DNA of 64,000 nt from Yinghuangia seranimata. Its GTDB lineage: Bacteria > Actinomycetota > Actinomycetes > Streptomycetales > Streptomycetaceae. Location: positions 62,001 through 126,000 of the forward strand of contig NZ_JASAOI010000038.1 in NCBI RefSeq assembly GCF_029953285.1. Reading direction: 5' to 3'. The notes below the pieces were generated by a model. The model saw only the letters and a program-made list of their open reading frames with translations. It was not told the DNA's origin and searched no databases. Shown piece after piece: positions 26,131 through 34,460 of this stretch (position 1 is the stretch's first letter; each line of letters opens with the position of its first letter). The position numbers and the translations under genes were made by a program.

Positions 26131-27412
26131 GGCGTTGGCCCGCCGGCTGTCCGCCGTCCTGCCGGTCGATGCCCGGCTGCGAGAACGTGGAGGGCCGGTC
26201 GACGCCGCCCATGCGGCTCACCGGCCAGATGATCCAGTCGACCCGTCCGATGACGTGGTCCTCGGGCACGAAACCGCCGCCCGGCTGTCCCATGTGCTCG
26301 CGCGAGTCCGCGGAGTTGCCGCGGTGGTCCCCCATCACCCACAGCTCGCCGCGCGGCACGACGACGTCGAACTTGATCTTCGAGGGCGCGTCCCCCGGAT
26401 ACAGGTAGTCCGACTCCTCGAGCGCCACCCCGTTGACGGTGATGCGCCCCTGTGTGTCGCAGCACACCACGTGGTCCCCCCCGATGCCGATCACCCGCTT
26501 GACGAAATCGGTCTCGTCCGAGTTCCCGAACCCGAACATCGAACCGATCCCCTCGAGCGCGCGGCCGACGGGATTGGACGCGTGGCCGCCGTCTCCGCCG
26601 AAGGTGAAGACGTCGGTGCCGTCGAACACCACGACGTCCCCGCGCTGCGGATGGTCGCCGAAGCCGTACGCCAGTTTGTTCACCAGCACGCGGTCGCCGA
26701 TCTCGAGGGTGTTCTCCATGGAACCACTCGGGATGACGAACGGCTGGGCCACGTACATGTGCAGGACCACGACGACGAGCAGCCCGAACGCCAGCATCAG
26801 CGGCAGTTCGAGCCAGGCGGGCATCCGCCTGCGGCGCCCGGACGGCGCGGCGTCCTCGTCGGCGTCGTCGTCCTCGTCGGCGTCGACCTCGGCTTCGGCC
26901 GCAGGCGCGGCGTCCTCGTCGGCGTCGGTCTTGGCGCGAGTCCCGGGGCCGGCGTCCGCGGGGGCGTCCTTGAGGGCAACGCCGGTCGCGGCACCCGGCC
27001 GCTCAGCGACCTTGACCAGCGACACCTTCTCGTCCGCCGACTCCGCCTCCGAAACAGCCTCCGCAACGACGACCGCCGAAGCGGGCGCCGGGGCAGACGT
27101 CTTGGCGGGTGCCGGGGCAGACACCCGGGCCGGCGCCGCGGTGACCACCGGGGCAGGCGCCGGCGTGACCACCGGGGCGGACGCCTTGCCCGCGGCGGTC
27201 GGCCGTCGCGCGACCTCCGCCCGGGGCTTGACCAGGCTCACCACCGGGGCGTCCCCGTTGCGGGCATGCGTCGGCCGCGGCTCCGTGCCCTCGTTCTTCG
27301 AGGTGCCGGCGGAGTCCTCCGTGGAGGTCTCCGCCGTGGAGCCGCGGCCGGTGTCCGGTTCGGCGGGTGCCGGGGTCTCCCCCGTCTCGACCGTGCTCGC
27401 TGCGTCGTCCAT
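26123..27412 (-). CDS. Type I signal peptidase (first of three, acidic head)
   Basis: This is the longest paralogue, with 429 residues. About 195 residues of Ala/Pro/Asp/Glu-rich disordered sequence precede the single transmembrane segment (LPLMLAFGLLVVVVLHMYVA). The catalytic dyad is in PSGSM and KRVIGIGGD, with MGDHRGNSADS downstream. There is no second hydrophobic segment at the C-terminus. A GGDG insert near residue 290 is specific to this copy. It follows rplS in the same direction, 41 bp apart. Streptomyces typically have a cluster of four such genes (sipW-X-Y-Z) next to rplS; here three are present. Confidence 0.92.
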   Translation of the reverse strand: MDDAASTVETGETPAPAEPDTGRGSTAETSTEDSAGTSKNEGTEPRPTHARNGDAPVVSLVKPRAEVARRPTAAGKASAPVVTPAPAPVVTAAPARVSAPAPAKTSAPAPASAVVVAEAVSEAESADEKVSLVKVAERPGAATGVALKDAPADAGPGTRAKTDADEDAAPAAEAEVDADEDDDADEDAAPSGRRRRMPAWLELPLMLAFGLLVVVVLHMYVAQPFVIPSGSMENTLEIGDRVLVNKLAYGFGDHPQRGDVVVFDGTDVFTFGGDGGHASNPVGRALEGIGSMFGFGNSDETDFVKRVIGIGGDHVVCCDTQGRITVNGVALEESDYLYPGDAPSKIKFDVVVPRGELWVMGDHRGNSADSREHMGQPGGGFVPEDHVIGRVDWIIWPVSRMGGVDRPSTFSQPGIDRQDGGQPAGQRRG

Positions 27413-27453
27413 CGCGGACGAGCCTAGTGGGCCGGTCTACCCGCTTACGCGGT

Positions 27454-27822
27454 TCAGACCGTGGTGCGGCCGGAAGCGTCGCGCTTCTCCTTGATCTTCG
27501 CGGCCTTGCCGCGCAGGTCGCGCATGTAGTACAGCTTCGCGCGGCGGACGTCGCCGCGGGTGACGATCTCGATCTTCTCGATCACCGGGGTGTGCACCGG
27601 GAACGTGCGCTCGACACCGACGTTGTAGCTGACCTTGCGGACCGTGAAGGTCTCGCGGACGCCCGAGCCCTGACGGCGCAGGACGAAGCCCTGGAAGACC
27701 TGGACGCGGGACTTGTTGCCCTCGATGACGCGGACGTGCACCTTGAGGGTGTCACCGGCGCGGAAGGCCGGGATGTCGTCGCGCAGGGAGGCGGCGTCGA
27801 GGCCGTCGATGATGTTGGCCAT
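27454..27822 (-). CDS. rplS: 50S ribosomal protein L19
   Basis: This 122-residue protein is a large-subunit ribosomal protein near the interface with the small subunit. It is easily recognised: [40 protein letters not shown] and [20 protein letters not shown] are present, with the usual length. The ATG at 27822 has only a weak ribosome site; in-frame upstream sequence is not part of the family. It precedes the signal peptidase run and follows trmD after a 165-bp leader, so it likely has its own promoter or leader. Confidence 0.97.
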   Translation of the reverse strand: MANIIDGLDAASLRDDIPAFRAGDTLKVHVRVIEGNKSRVQVFQGFVLRRQGSGVRETFTVRKVSYNVGVERTFPVHTPVIEKIEIVTRGDVRRAKLYYMRDLRGKAAKIKEKRDASGRTTV

Positions 27823-27987
27823 GGCTGGCGTCGCTTTCTCGCAGGTGCCACAGGTCACCCACGGCATGTCGTGGTGTCTACGTGAAAAGGGCCGCAGACC
27901 TTCGCGGTGGCACTCCCCCTGTGGCAGGGGCACCTCCGGCACGCGGTGAACGCGTAGGGCCGGATCAGGTCGTACGACAACAGCTAC
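27823..27987 (-). promoter_or_regulatory. rplS 5' leader region
   Basis: About 165 bp separate the trmD stop from the rplS start, a long leader for this compact cluster. A short CCCCTG/CAGGGG stem lies within it (near 27913-27928). It could be the end of the trmD transcript or an L19 autoregulatory leader; the sequence does not decide. Confidence 0.3.
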
Positions 27988-28797
27988 TCAGTCTGCCACA
28001 GGGGTGCCGTCGGGTGAAAACCGGCCGTCCCGCTCGCTCCAGCCGAGCTCGGCGAGGGTCTTCCGGTCGTGCTTGTCGACGTCCCCGGCGGCGAGGCGTT
28101 CCAGCAGGTCGGGGCGGTGCGCGGCGGTCCTGCGGAGGGCCTCGTCGCGGCGCCAGCGGGCGATCGCGCCGTGGTTGCCCGACAGCAGGACGGGCGGCAC
28201 CGCGCGCCCGCGCCACTCGGCGGGCTTGGTGTACACGGGGCCTTCGAGCAGGTTGGCCATGGCGCCGGGCGCGAACGAGTCGTCGCGCACGGACTCGGCG
28301 TTGCCGAGCACGCCGGGCAGCAGCCGCGCGACGGCCTCGACCATCACGAGCACGGCGACCTCGCCGCCGGCGAGCACGTAGTCGCCGATGGAGACCTCGT
28401 CGACGCGCATGCGGGTCGCGGCGTCGTCGATGACCCGCCGGTCGATGCCCTCGTAGCGCGCGGGGGCGAAGACCAGCCAGGGCTCGTCCGCCAGTTCGAC
28501 GGCCAGCTCCTGCGTGAACGGCCGACCGGACGGCGTCGGGACGATCAGCCGCGGCACCGCGTCGCCGCCGACCGGCGCGACCTCCTCCAGCGCGGCCGCC
28601 CACGGCTCGGGCTTCATGACCATGCCGGGGCCGCCGCCGTACGGCGTGTCGTCGACCGTGCGGTGCACGTCGTGGGCCTGGTCGCGCAGCTGGTGCAGCC
28701 GCACGTCCAGCAGCCCCTTGGCACGCGCCTTGCCGACCAGCGAGACGTCCAGCGGGGCGAGGTACTCGGGGAAGATCGTGACGACGTCGATCCTCAC
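27988..28797 (-). CDS. trmD: tRNA (guanine-N1-)-methyltransferase
   Basis: This 269-residue enzyme methylates G37 of tRNAs that read CNN codons and prevents +1 frameshifting. The SPOUT knot motifs are present: [20 protein letters not shown] at the start, then [18 protein letters not shown], and [20 protein letters not shown]. The start is a GTG that overlaps the rimM stop as GTGA, so translation is coupled. The order rimM-trmD-rplS follows the widely conserved arrangement. Confidence 0.97.
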   Translation of the reverse strand: MRIDVVTIFPEYLAPLDVSLVGKARAKGLLDVRLHQLRDQAHDVHRTVDDTPYGGGPGMVMKPEPWAAALEEVAPVGGDAVPRLIVPTPSGRPFTQELAVELADEPWLVFAPARYEGIDRRVIDDAATRMRVDEVSIGDYVLAGGEVAVLVMVEAVARLLPGVLGNAESVRDDSFAPGAMANLLEGPVYTKPAEWRGRAVPPVLLSGNHGAIARWRRDEALRRTAAHRPDLLERLAAGDVDKHDRKTLAELGWSERDGRFSPDGTPVAD

Positions 28798-29399
28798 GAC
28801 GCCGACTCCCCCGCGCCGCCCTCGGAGCCCTCGTCGCCCTCGGCCTCATCGCCGCCCTCGGCGTCGCGGGACGACGCGACCTCCGCCTCGTCCGGCTCGA
28901 TCAGCCCGGGCGGCGGCGTGATGACCACGCGCTGCTCGTCGAGGTCGATCTCGGGCACGATCTCCTCGACGAACGGCACCATCACCTCGCGCCCGTCCGG
29001 GCGCTTCACGATGAGCAGGTCCTGCGACGGCAGGTGGGCGATCTCGTGGACCTCGCCGATCGCAGTGCCGTCCTCCAGGAAGACGTCCAGGCCGATCAGC
29101 TGATGGTCGTAGAACTCCTCGGGGTCGTCCGGGAGTTCGGTCGGGTCGACCTCGGCGATCAGCAGCACGTTCCGCAGCGCCTCGGCGCCGTTGCGGTCGG
29201 CGACGCCCTCGAAGCTCAGCAGCAGCCGCCCGCTGTGCACCTTGCCCGCGGAGATCGTCAGCGGACCCGCGGACGGCGGGTCGGTGGCCAGCACCGCGCC
29301 GGGCGCGAGCCGCAGCTCGGGCTCGTCGGTGCGGACCTCGACGCTGACCTGCCCGCGGATGCCGTGCGCCCGACCGATCCGGGCGACCACCAACTGCAC
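28794..29399 (-). CDS. rimM: 16S rRNA processing protein RimM
   Basis: This 201-residue factor assists maturation of the 30S head. The N-terminal RimM barrel ([21 protein letters not shown]) and the C-terminal PRC-like barrel ([20 protein letters not shown]) are recognisable. A Glu/Gly/Ser-rich acidic tail of about 30 residues is an addition. The start is a GTG at 29399 with AGGAG 8 nt upstream; the longer frame to 29456 would run into the terminator hairpin. It overlaps trmD by 4 bp. Confidence 0.95.
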   Translation of the reverse strand: MQLVVARIGRAHGIRGQVSVEVRTDEPELRLAPGAVLATDPPSAGPLTISAGKVHSGRLLLSFEGVADRNGAEALRNVLLIAEVDPTELPDDPEEFYDHQLIGLDVFLEDGTAIGEVHEIAHLPSQDLLIVKRPDGREVMVPFVEEIVPEIDLDEQRVVITPPPGLIEPDEAEVASSRDAEGGDEAEGDEGSEGGAGESAS

Positions 29400-29435
29400 T
29401 GCTCTACTCCTCAGCCGGACCCCGGAGGGTCGAAC

Positions 29436-29486
29436 AAAAAAGGGGCGGCCTTCCACATCGGATGGACAGATGTGGAAGGCCGCCCC
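29436..29486 (-). terminator. Intrinsic terminator between the KH gene and rimM
   Basis: On the minus strand an 18-bp perfect stem (29442-29459 with 29469-29486) with a 9-nt loop is followed at once by six T residues (29436-29441). This is a textbook Rho-independent terminator, rare in such GC-rich DNA. It lies 22 nt after the KH gene stop and 37 nt before the rimM GTG. Confidence 0.92.
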
Positions 29487-29507
29487 AAAGCGCTTGCGCG
29501 CGAGGAC

Positions 29508-29747
29508 TCAGCGCACCTGGTCGACGTCGACGAGGTCGACGCGGACGCCGCGCCCGCCCAGGGCGGTCACGACGGTGCGGAGCGCACGCGCGGTGCGGCC
29601 GCCACGGCCGATGACCTTGCCCAGGTCGTCCGGGTGGACGCGCACCTCGAGGATGCGGCCGCGGCGCAGGTTGCGCGCCCGGACCTTGACGTCGTCCGGG
29701 TTCTCGACGATTCCCTTGACCAGGTGTTCAAGGGCCTCTTCGAGCAT
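29508..29747 (-). CDS. khpA: KH-domain RNA-binding protein (KhpA)
   Basis: This 79-residue protein is one KH domain. The nucleic-acid-binding GxxG loop is visible as VIGRGGRTARALRTV, and the flanking LEHLVKGIVENPDDVKV helix-strand fits KhpA. In Gram-positive bacteria it pairs with KhpB to bind many RNAs and influence cell division. It lies 2 bp downstream of rpsP, the usual neighbour, and the two should be cotranscribed and end at the following terminator. Confidence 0.95.
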   Translation of the reverse strand: MLEEALEHLVKGIVENPDDVKVRARNLRRGRILEVRVHPDDLGKVIGRGGRTARALRTVVTALGGRGVRVDLVDVDQVR

Positions 29748-29749
29748 GG

Positions 29750-30220
29750 TCAGCCCTCGCTCGGCGCAGACTCGGCGGCCTCGGCCTCAGCAGCGGGAGC
29801 CTCGGTCTCGGCGGCGGCCTCGACCTTCTTCTCCTTCTTCTGCTTCGGCGTGGTGGCGCCGTCCTTCGGCTCGTCCGCGGCTTCCTTGGCGGCGGCCTCG
29901 AACACGGCCTTCTTGTCGGCCTTGGCCGCGGCGACCTTGAGGGTGCCCTCGGCCGGGGCCGGCAGACCCTTGTGCTTCTGCCAGTCGCCGGTGAGCTTGA
30001 GGAGGACCTCGACCTGCTCGGTCGGCTGCGCGCCGACACCGAGCCAGTACTGCGCCCGCTCGGAGTTGACCTCGATGCGCGAGGGGTTCTCCATCGGGTG
30101 GTAGATACCGATCTCCTCGATCGCGCGACCGTCACGCTTGGTGCGGGCGTCGGCGACGACGATGCGGTAGTGCGGGCTGCGGATCTTGCCCAGGCGCTTC
30201 AGGCGAATCTTGACTGCCAC
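29750..30220 (-). CDS. rpsP: 30S ribosomal protein S16 with C-terminal extension
   Basis: Residues 1-80 are a standard S16 ([20 protein letters not shown] and [19 protein letters not shown]). The protein is 156 residues, against about 85 in many bacteria. The extra ~70 residues are Ala/Lys/Glu-rich and probably disordered, a feature of actinobacterial S16. The start is a GTG at 30220 with GGAGA upstream; the in-frame extension to 30280 is not conserved. It leads the rpsP-khpA unit. Confidence 0.96.
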   Translation of the reverse strand: MAVKIRLKRLGKIRSPHYRIVVADARTKRDGRAIEEIGIYHPMENPSRIEVNSERAQYWLGVGAQPTEQVEVLLKLTGDWQKHKGLPAPAEGTLKVAAAKADKKAVFEAAAKEAADEPKDGATTPKQKKEKKVEAAAETEAPAAEAEAAESAPSEG

Positions 30221-30447
30221 GGGAGTGGTGTCTCCTGCATCTTGACGTGGGTGAGCGACCGCGTCGTCACGTGGGGACATGCGATCGGTCGGTCAGTGGA
30301 CACGAAGTCATGCGGAGAGAGGGTCCGACGATGCTCCGGGTACTCAGCAGGCCATTCTGCCAGACGCGGGCCGCGGATCCCAATCGCCCGGGATCCAGGG
30401 CCCGCGTCCGCACGCTGACCTGCGTAAAACGCGCTGAACGCGGAAAC

Positions 30448-30471
30448 GCAGAAAAGCAGAAAAGCAGAAAA
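30448..30471. repeat. GCAGAAAA octamer tandem repeat
   Basis: Three perfect copies of GCAGAAAA occupy 30448-30471, beginning 23 nt beyond the proS stop (minus strand). This A-rich run stands out in the high-GC surroundings. Confidence 0.9.
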
Positions 30472-30494
30472 CACAGAACCGCGAAACCCGTGCC

Positions 30495-31907
30495 TCAGTA
30501 GGCGCGGGCCACGATCGCGATGTTGCCCGGCTGGTCGTCCGCCTCCGGGACGCCGCCGTCGGCGGTGACCAGGCAGCGCACCGACACGCCCTGCTCGGCG
30601 AGCTTGGCCTCGCCCTCGGGCCCGAGGTCCGCCCACGGGATCCGGCCCCACCCGGTGGCGGCGGCCTCGACGGCCTCGCCGATCGAGGTGACGTCGACGG
30701 TACGCGCGGCGCGGCGCTCCGCCGTCTGCGCGAGCAGCAGCGCCTGGTCCTCCTCGAGGACCGCGGTGACGGTCTCGACGACGGTGTCCAGCTGCACGGG
30801 GCTCTTGCCGCCCGCGATGCGGCGGGCCAGCATCGCGGTGCCGCCCTCGAGGTCGCGCGGCCCGATCTCGAGCCGGACCGGCACGCCCTTGAGCTCCCAG
30901 TCGACCGCGCGGCGGCCGAACGGGGTGTCGGTCTTGTCGTCGACGACGACGCGGACGCCGGCCGCCTTGAGCCGGTCGCCGAGCGCGCGCACGGCCTCGA
31001 CCACGGCGTCGTCGCCCTTGATCGCCATGACGACGGCCTGCACCGGCGCGAGGCGCGGCGGAACGCGCAGGCCGTTGTCGTCGCCGTGGCTCATGATCAG
31101 GCCGCCGACCATGCGCGTGCTGACGCCCCACGAGGTCTGCCACACGTACTCGCGCTCGCCGCTGTCGGCGAGGTAGAGCGTGTTGAAGGCCTTGGCGAAG
31201 TTCTGGCCGAGCTCGTGCGAGGTGCCCATCTGGAGCGCCTTGCCGTCGCCCATCATGCCCTCGAGGGTGAGGGTGTTGATCGCTCCGGCGAACCGCTCGC
31301 GGGCGGTCTTGCGGCCGAGCACGACGTCGATGCCGAGCACGTTGCGCATGAAGTCGCCGTAGACCTCGCGGTGGATGCGCGACGCGTAGTCGCGGGCGTC
31401 CTCGTACGAGATGTGCGCGGTGTGGCCTTCCTGCCACAGGAACTCGGTGGTGCGCAGGAAGACGCGCGGGCGCATCTCCCAGCGGACGACGTTCGCCCAC
31501 TGGTTGATGAGCAGCGGCAGGTCGCGGTACGACTGCACCCACTTCGAGAAGTACTCGTTGATGATCGTCTCGGAGGTGGGGCGGACCACGACGGGCTCTT
31601 CGAGCTGCTTGCCGCCGCCGTGCGTGACGACCGCGAGCTCGGGGCTGAAGCCCTCGACGTGCTCGGCCTCGCGGGTCAGGTAGTTCTCGGGGATGAACAT
31701 CGGGAAGTACGCGTTCTGCGCTCCCGCGTCCTTGATCCGGGCGTCGACCTCGGACTGCATCCGCTCCCACAGCGAGTAGCCGTACGGTCGGATGACCATG
31801 GTGCCGCGCACCGGCCCGTTGTCCGCCAGCTCGGCCTTGCCGATGAGGTCCTGGTACCAGCGCGGGAAGTCGTCCGCCTGCGGGGTGAGGATGGGAGCCT
31901 TTGCCAT
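30495..31907 (-). CDS. proS: Prolyl-tRNA synthetase, short archaeal/eukaryal type
   Basis: This 470-residue class II synthetase charges tRNA-Pro. The class II motifs are visible: motif 2 as VVRWEMRPRVFLRTTEFLWQ, the RPTSETIINEYFSKW substrate region and MGTSHELGQNFAKAFNTLYL. The length and lack of the ~180-residue editing insertion point to the archaeal/eukaryal-like form rather than the usual bacterial one. The ATG at 31907 has no clear ribosome site. It lies between rpsP and an alkylsulfatase-like gene. A second, bacterial-type proS elsewhere is possible. Confidence 0.92.
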   Translation of the reverse strand: MAKAPILTPQADDFPRWYQDLIGKAELADNGPVRGTMVIRPYGYSLWERMQSEVDARIKDAGAQNAYFPMFIPENYLTREAEHVEGFSPELAVVTHGGGKQLEEPVVVRPTSETIINEYFSKWVQSYRDLPLLINQWANVVRWEMRPRVFLRTTEFLWQEGHTAHISYEDARDYASRIHREVYGDFMRNVLGIDVVLGRKTARERFAGAINTLTLEGMMGDGKALQMGTSHELGQNFAKAFNTLYLADSGEREYVWQTSWGVSTRMVGGLIMSHGDDNGLRVPPRLAPVQAVVMAIKGDDAVVEAVRALGDRLKAAGVRVVVDDKTDTPFGRRAVDWELKGVPVRLEIGPRDLEGGTAMLARRIAGGKSPVQLDTVVETVTAVLEEDQALLLAQTAERRAARTVDVTSIGEAVEAAATGWGRIPWADLGPEGEAKLAEQGVSVRCLVTADGGVPEADDQPGNIAIVARAY

Positions 31908-31951
31908 GACGCCACATGGTACGGGCTCCCGACCCTCCTCCCGAACGGGCT

Positions 31952-33712
31952 TCACCTCAAGGTGAGCTCCGTCGGCTTCTCGGGCTTGATCGGATCGAAC
32001 AGGTCGAGCAGTGCGGCCGCGGCCGCCTCGTCCCCGCGCACCGCGGCGGCGCCTCCGCGGGCGAACGCGGTACGCAGGTCGGCCGTGCCGAGGTGCAGTT
32101 CCTCGAGTGCGAAGCGGGTGATCTCGACGACGAGGTCGGCCTCGGCGGGGATCTCCGTGAGGAACCGGGCGACGCCGCGCCTGACGTGCAGCGCGACCTC
32201 CTCGGTGCCGTAGTGCTCGCCGCCGGTGACGCGCAGGCCGAGGATCCGGTCGACGTCGCCGCTGTCCTCGGCGCGCAGCCGGGTGGTGAACAGCTCGACG
32301 AGCCACGCGGCGCGGATGCGGGCGACGAGGTCGCGCGGCGCGAAGATCTGCGCGAAGTTGATGAACGGCAGGATCGGCTGGATCTTCTCCTCCAGCTCGT
32401 TCGCCGAACTCAGGTACCAGTTACGCCAGTTGATATTCATGTGCGCGTAGCCGAGGCGGCGGAAGCAGGCCGCCTTGAGCTGCCGGGCGTCCGTGTCGTC
32501 GCGGTCGGTGCGGGTGAGGTGGGTGGCGAGCTCGGCGGCCCACTGGAACTCGCCGGCGTCGTACGCCTCCCGGGCCGCGCCGAGCACCCGCTCGCGCCCG
32601 CCCATGAGCGCGACGGTGCGCCGCGCCGCCTCCGCGCGCGGCAACGGGTCCAGGTCGACGGGGTCGCCGCCGAACCAGCCGAGGTAGCCGAAGAAGATCT
32701 GCCGCACGGTGTGCTTGACGGTGCCGTAGTACTCGCGCGCGTAGGGCTTGAACTCCGCCAGGTGCGCGGGCAGTTCGACGGCCTCGGCGAGCTCGTCCGG
32801 GGTCAGGCCCTGGTTCATCAGGCGCACGGTCTGGTCGTGGATGTACTGGATGCAGTCGCGTTCGACGCCCAGCACCTCCTCGACGGCGTCGGCGCCGGAC
32901 ACCGGCTGCCCGTGGCTGGGCACGAGGTGGTCGGCGCGGCAGGCGCGCAGCGCGTCGATGCTGCGCACCCACTGCATGGGGTCGCGGTAGCGGCAGCCGC
33001 GCAGCGTGTGGATGTTGGGCAGCGTCGGGCCCTGGATGGTGTCGCCGCACAGGACGACGCCGCTGTCGGGCAGGTGCACGCTGATCGCGTCGTCGGTCTC
33101 GCCGGGGTTGTGGAACATCCGGAGCCGCACGCCCGCGACGGTGACCTCGAGTTCGTCGTCGACGAGGTGGGTCGGCATGACGAACGACGGCTGGCCGACG
33201 CCGGCGTGCGGCCCGACCGCGTCGTTGCCGCCGCGGGTGTCCTCGGGGCCGAGCAGGTTGCCGAGCGAGTACACCGAGCGCAGGCCCATGATGTGCAGCG
33301 CGGGTCCCGACTGGTCGGTGAGGCTGTCGAGGAAGGTGCGGTGCGCGTACACCGCGACGCGGCCGGCGGCGGCGTCCTCGGCGGACACCCAGTGGCCGAC
33401 GCCGTTGACGTGGTCGGGGTGGTGGTGGGTGACGACGACCGCGCGCACGGGCGCGGCGGGGTCCTTGAGGTGCGGGCGCAGCTCGGCCTCGATCGTGGCG
33501 GCCAGGTCGACGCCGCTGCCGGTGTCGACGACGACCAGGCCCTCGGGGCCCTCCACGACGATCGCGTTCGCGGACGACCAGCCGACCGCGACGTGCACGT
33601 GGTCCGCGACGGTGTAGACCCGCTTGTCGAAGTGCGCGGTGTGCGCCGCGAGCTCGGGGTGGATGCAGGGCTCCACCAGGTACGGGCCCACCGGGCTGTG
33701 CGACTCGCTCAC
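31952..33712 (-). CDS. Alkylsulfatase-like metallo-beta-lactamase-fold hydrolase
   Basis: This 586-residue protein resembles linear alkylsulfatases (SdsA1/BDS1 type), which release sulfate from alkyl sulfates. The metal site is complete: THHHPDH at residues 95-101, with H96, H98, D100 and H101, followed by further His/Asp ligands (FHNPGETDD and GDTIQG). The C-terminal third holds dimerisation and SCP2-like sterol-carrier regions as in that family. There is no signal peptide, so it is cytosolic. The start is the GTG at 33712, with GGGGA upstream. No sulfonate genes are near it, so another phosphoester or sulfate ester is possible. Confidence 0.88.
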   Translation of the reverse strand: MSESHSPVGPYLVEPCIHPELAAHTAHFDKRVYTVADHVHVAVGWSSANAIVVEGPEGLVVVDTGSGVDLAATIEAELRPHLKDPAAPVRAVVVTHHHPDHVNGVGHWVSAEDAAAGRVAVYAHRTFLDSLTDQSGPALHIMGLRSVYSLGNLLGPEDTRGGNDAVGPHAGVGQPSFVMPTHLVDDELEVTVAGVRLRMFHNPGETDDAISVHLPDSGVVLCGDTIQGPTLPNIHTLRGCRYRDPMQWVRSIDALRACRADHLVPSHGQPVSGADAVEEVLGVERDCIQYIHDQTVRLMNQGLTPDELAEAVELPAHLAEFKPYAREYYGTVKHTVRQIFFGYLGWFGGDPVDLDPLPRAEAARRTVALMGGRERVLGAAREAYDAGEFQWAAELATHLTRTDRDDTDARQLKAACFRRLGYAHMNINWRNWYLSSANELEEKIQPILPFINFAQIFAPRDLVARIRAAWLVELFTTRLRAEDSGDVDRILGLRVTGGEHYGTEEVALHVRRGVARFLTEIPAEADLVVEITRFALEELHLGTADLRTAFARGGAAAVRGDEAAAAALLDLFDPIKPEKPTELTLR

Positions 33713-33801
33713 GACGTGCTCCCCTTCCGGTCCTCCGAAACCCCGGAAGCTTGTCACGGGCAAGCAATCCGGGGAAGGGGCGCGGTCGGGGGCGCCGGGT
33801 C

Positions 33802-34347
33802 TCAGCCGAGGCCCGGCCACTCCTCCGCGGTCATCGCGAACCGCTCGTGGTCGCGCCACGCGCCGTTGATGTGCAGGAAGCGCGGCGAGAAGCCTTCGTG
33901 CCGGAAGCCGAGCCGCTTGGCCAGCGCGATCGACCGCTCGTTGCCCGGCTGGATGTTGACCTCCAGGCGGTGCAGTTCGAGGCCGCCGCGCGACGCCGGG
34001 GCGAACGCGCGGTCGACGACCAGGTGCAGGGCCTCGGTCATCCGGCCGGTGCCCGCGTACGGCAGGTAGGCGTCGTAACCGAGCGAGGCGTTGCGCCACC
34101 GGCCGCGCACGATGTTGGCCACCGTGACCTTGCCGGCCAGCGCGTCGTCCTCCAGGTCGACGACGAGGAACGTCCGCATGCCGGGGCCCTGAGCGGCCAG
34201 CATCTCCTGGAACCCCTCCGGGTCGGCCGGGTTCCACACGGTGATGTGGTCGAGGGAGCGCAGGACGGCCTCGCGGTACGCCGCGGCGTCGTCGTCGCGC
34301 ACGGGCCGGACCCCGACCCGGTATCCCGGCCGGGTGAACGCGCTCAT
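33802..34347 (-). CDS. GNAT acetyltransferase, RimJ/RimL-like
   Basis: This 181-residue protein shows GNAT features: a VRPVRDDDAAAYREAVLRSL N-terminal helix region, the central SLGYDAYLPYAGTGRMTEAL acetyl-CoA site, and the HRLEVNIQPGNERSIALAKR C-terminal segment with LGFRHEG. The RimJ/RimL branch acetylates N-termini of ribosomal or other proteins; the acceptor here is unknown. The ATG at 34347 is preferred; an upstream extension to 34434 lacks a domain. It lies between ffh and the alkylsulfatase gene, all on the minus strand. Confidence 0.87.
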   Translation of the reverse strand: MSAFTRPGYRVGVRPVRDDDAAAYREAVLRSLDHITVWNPADPEGFQEMLAAQGPGMRTFLVVDLEDDALAGKVTVANIVRGRWRNASLGYDAYLPYAGTGRMTEALHLVVDRAFAPASRGGLELHRLEVNIQPGNERSIALAKRLGFRHEGFSPRFLHINGAWRDHERFAMTAEEWPGLG

Positions 34348-34460
34348 CCCCGCGTCCGCAGGGCCGACGGAGACTTCGAGCTGCCAGACGACATGAAGAA
34401 CGGAGTATCCCCGCACGCACGGTCGCGGGGCCAAAGGTGAAGTGCCATCGCTCGCCGAGG

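Noticed and set aside
31952-34420. Apparent 822-residue fusion of an acetyltransferase frame with the alkylsulfatase-like enzyme
   Set aside because: The upstream segment is the GNAT gene out of phase. The GTG at 33712 has a good ribosome site.
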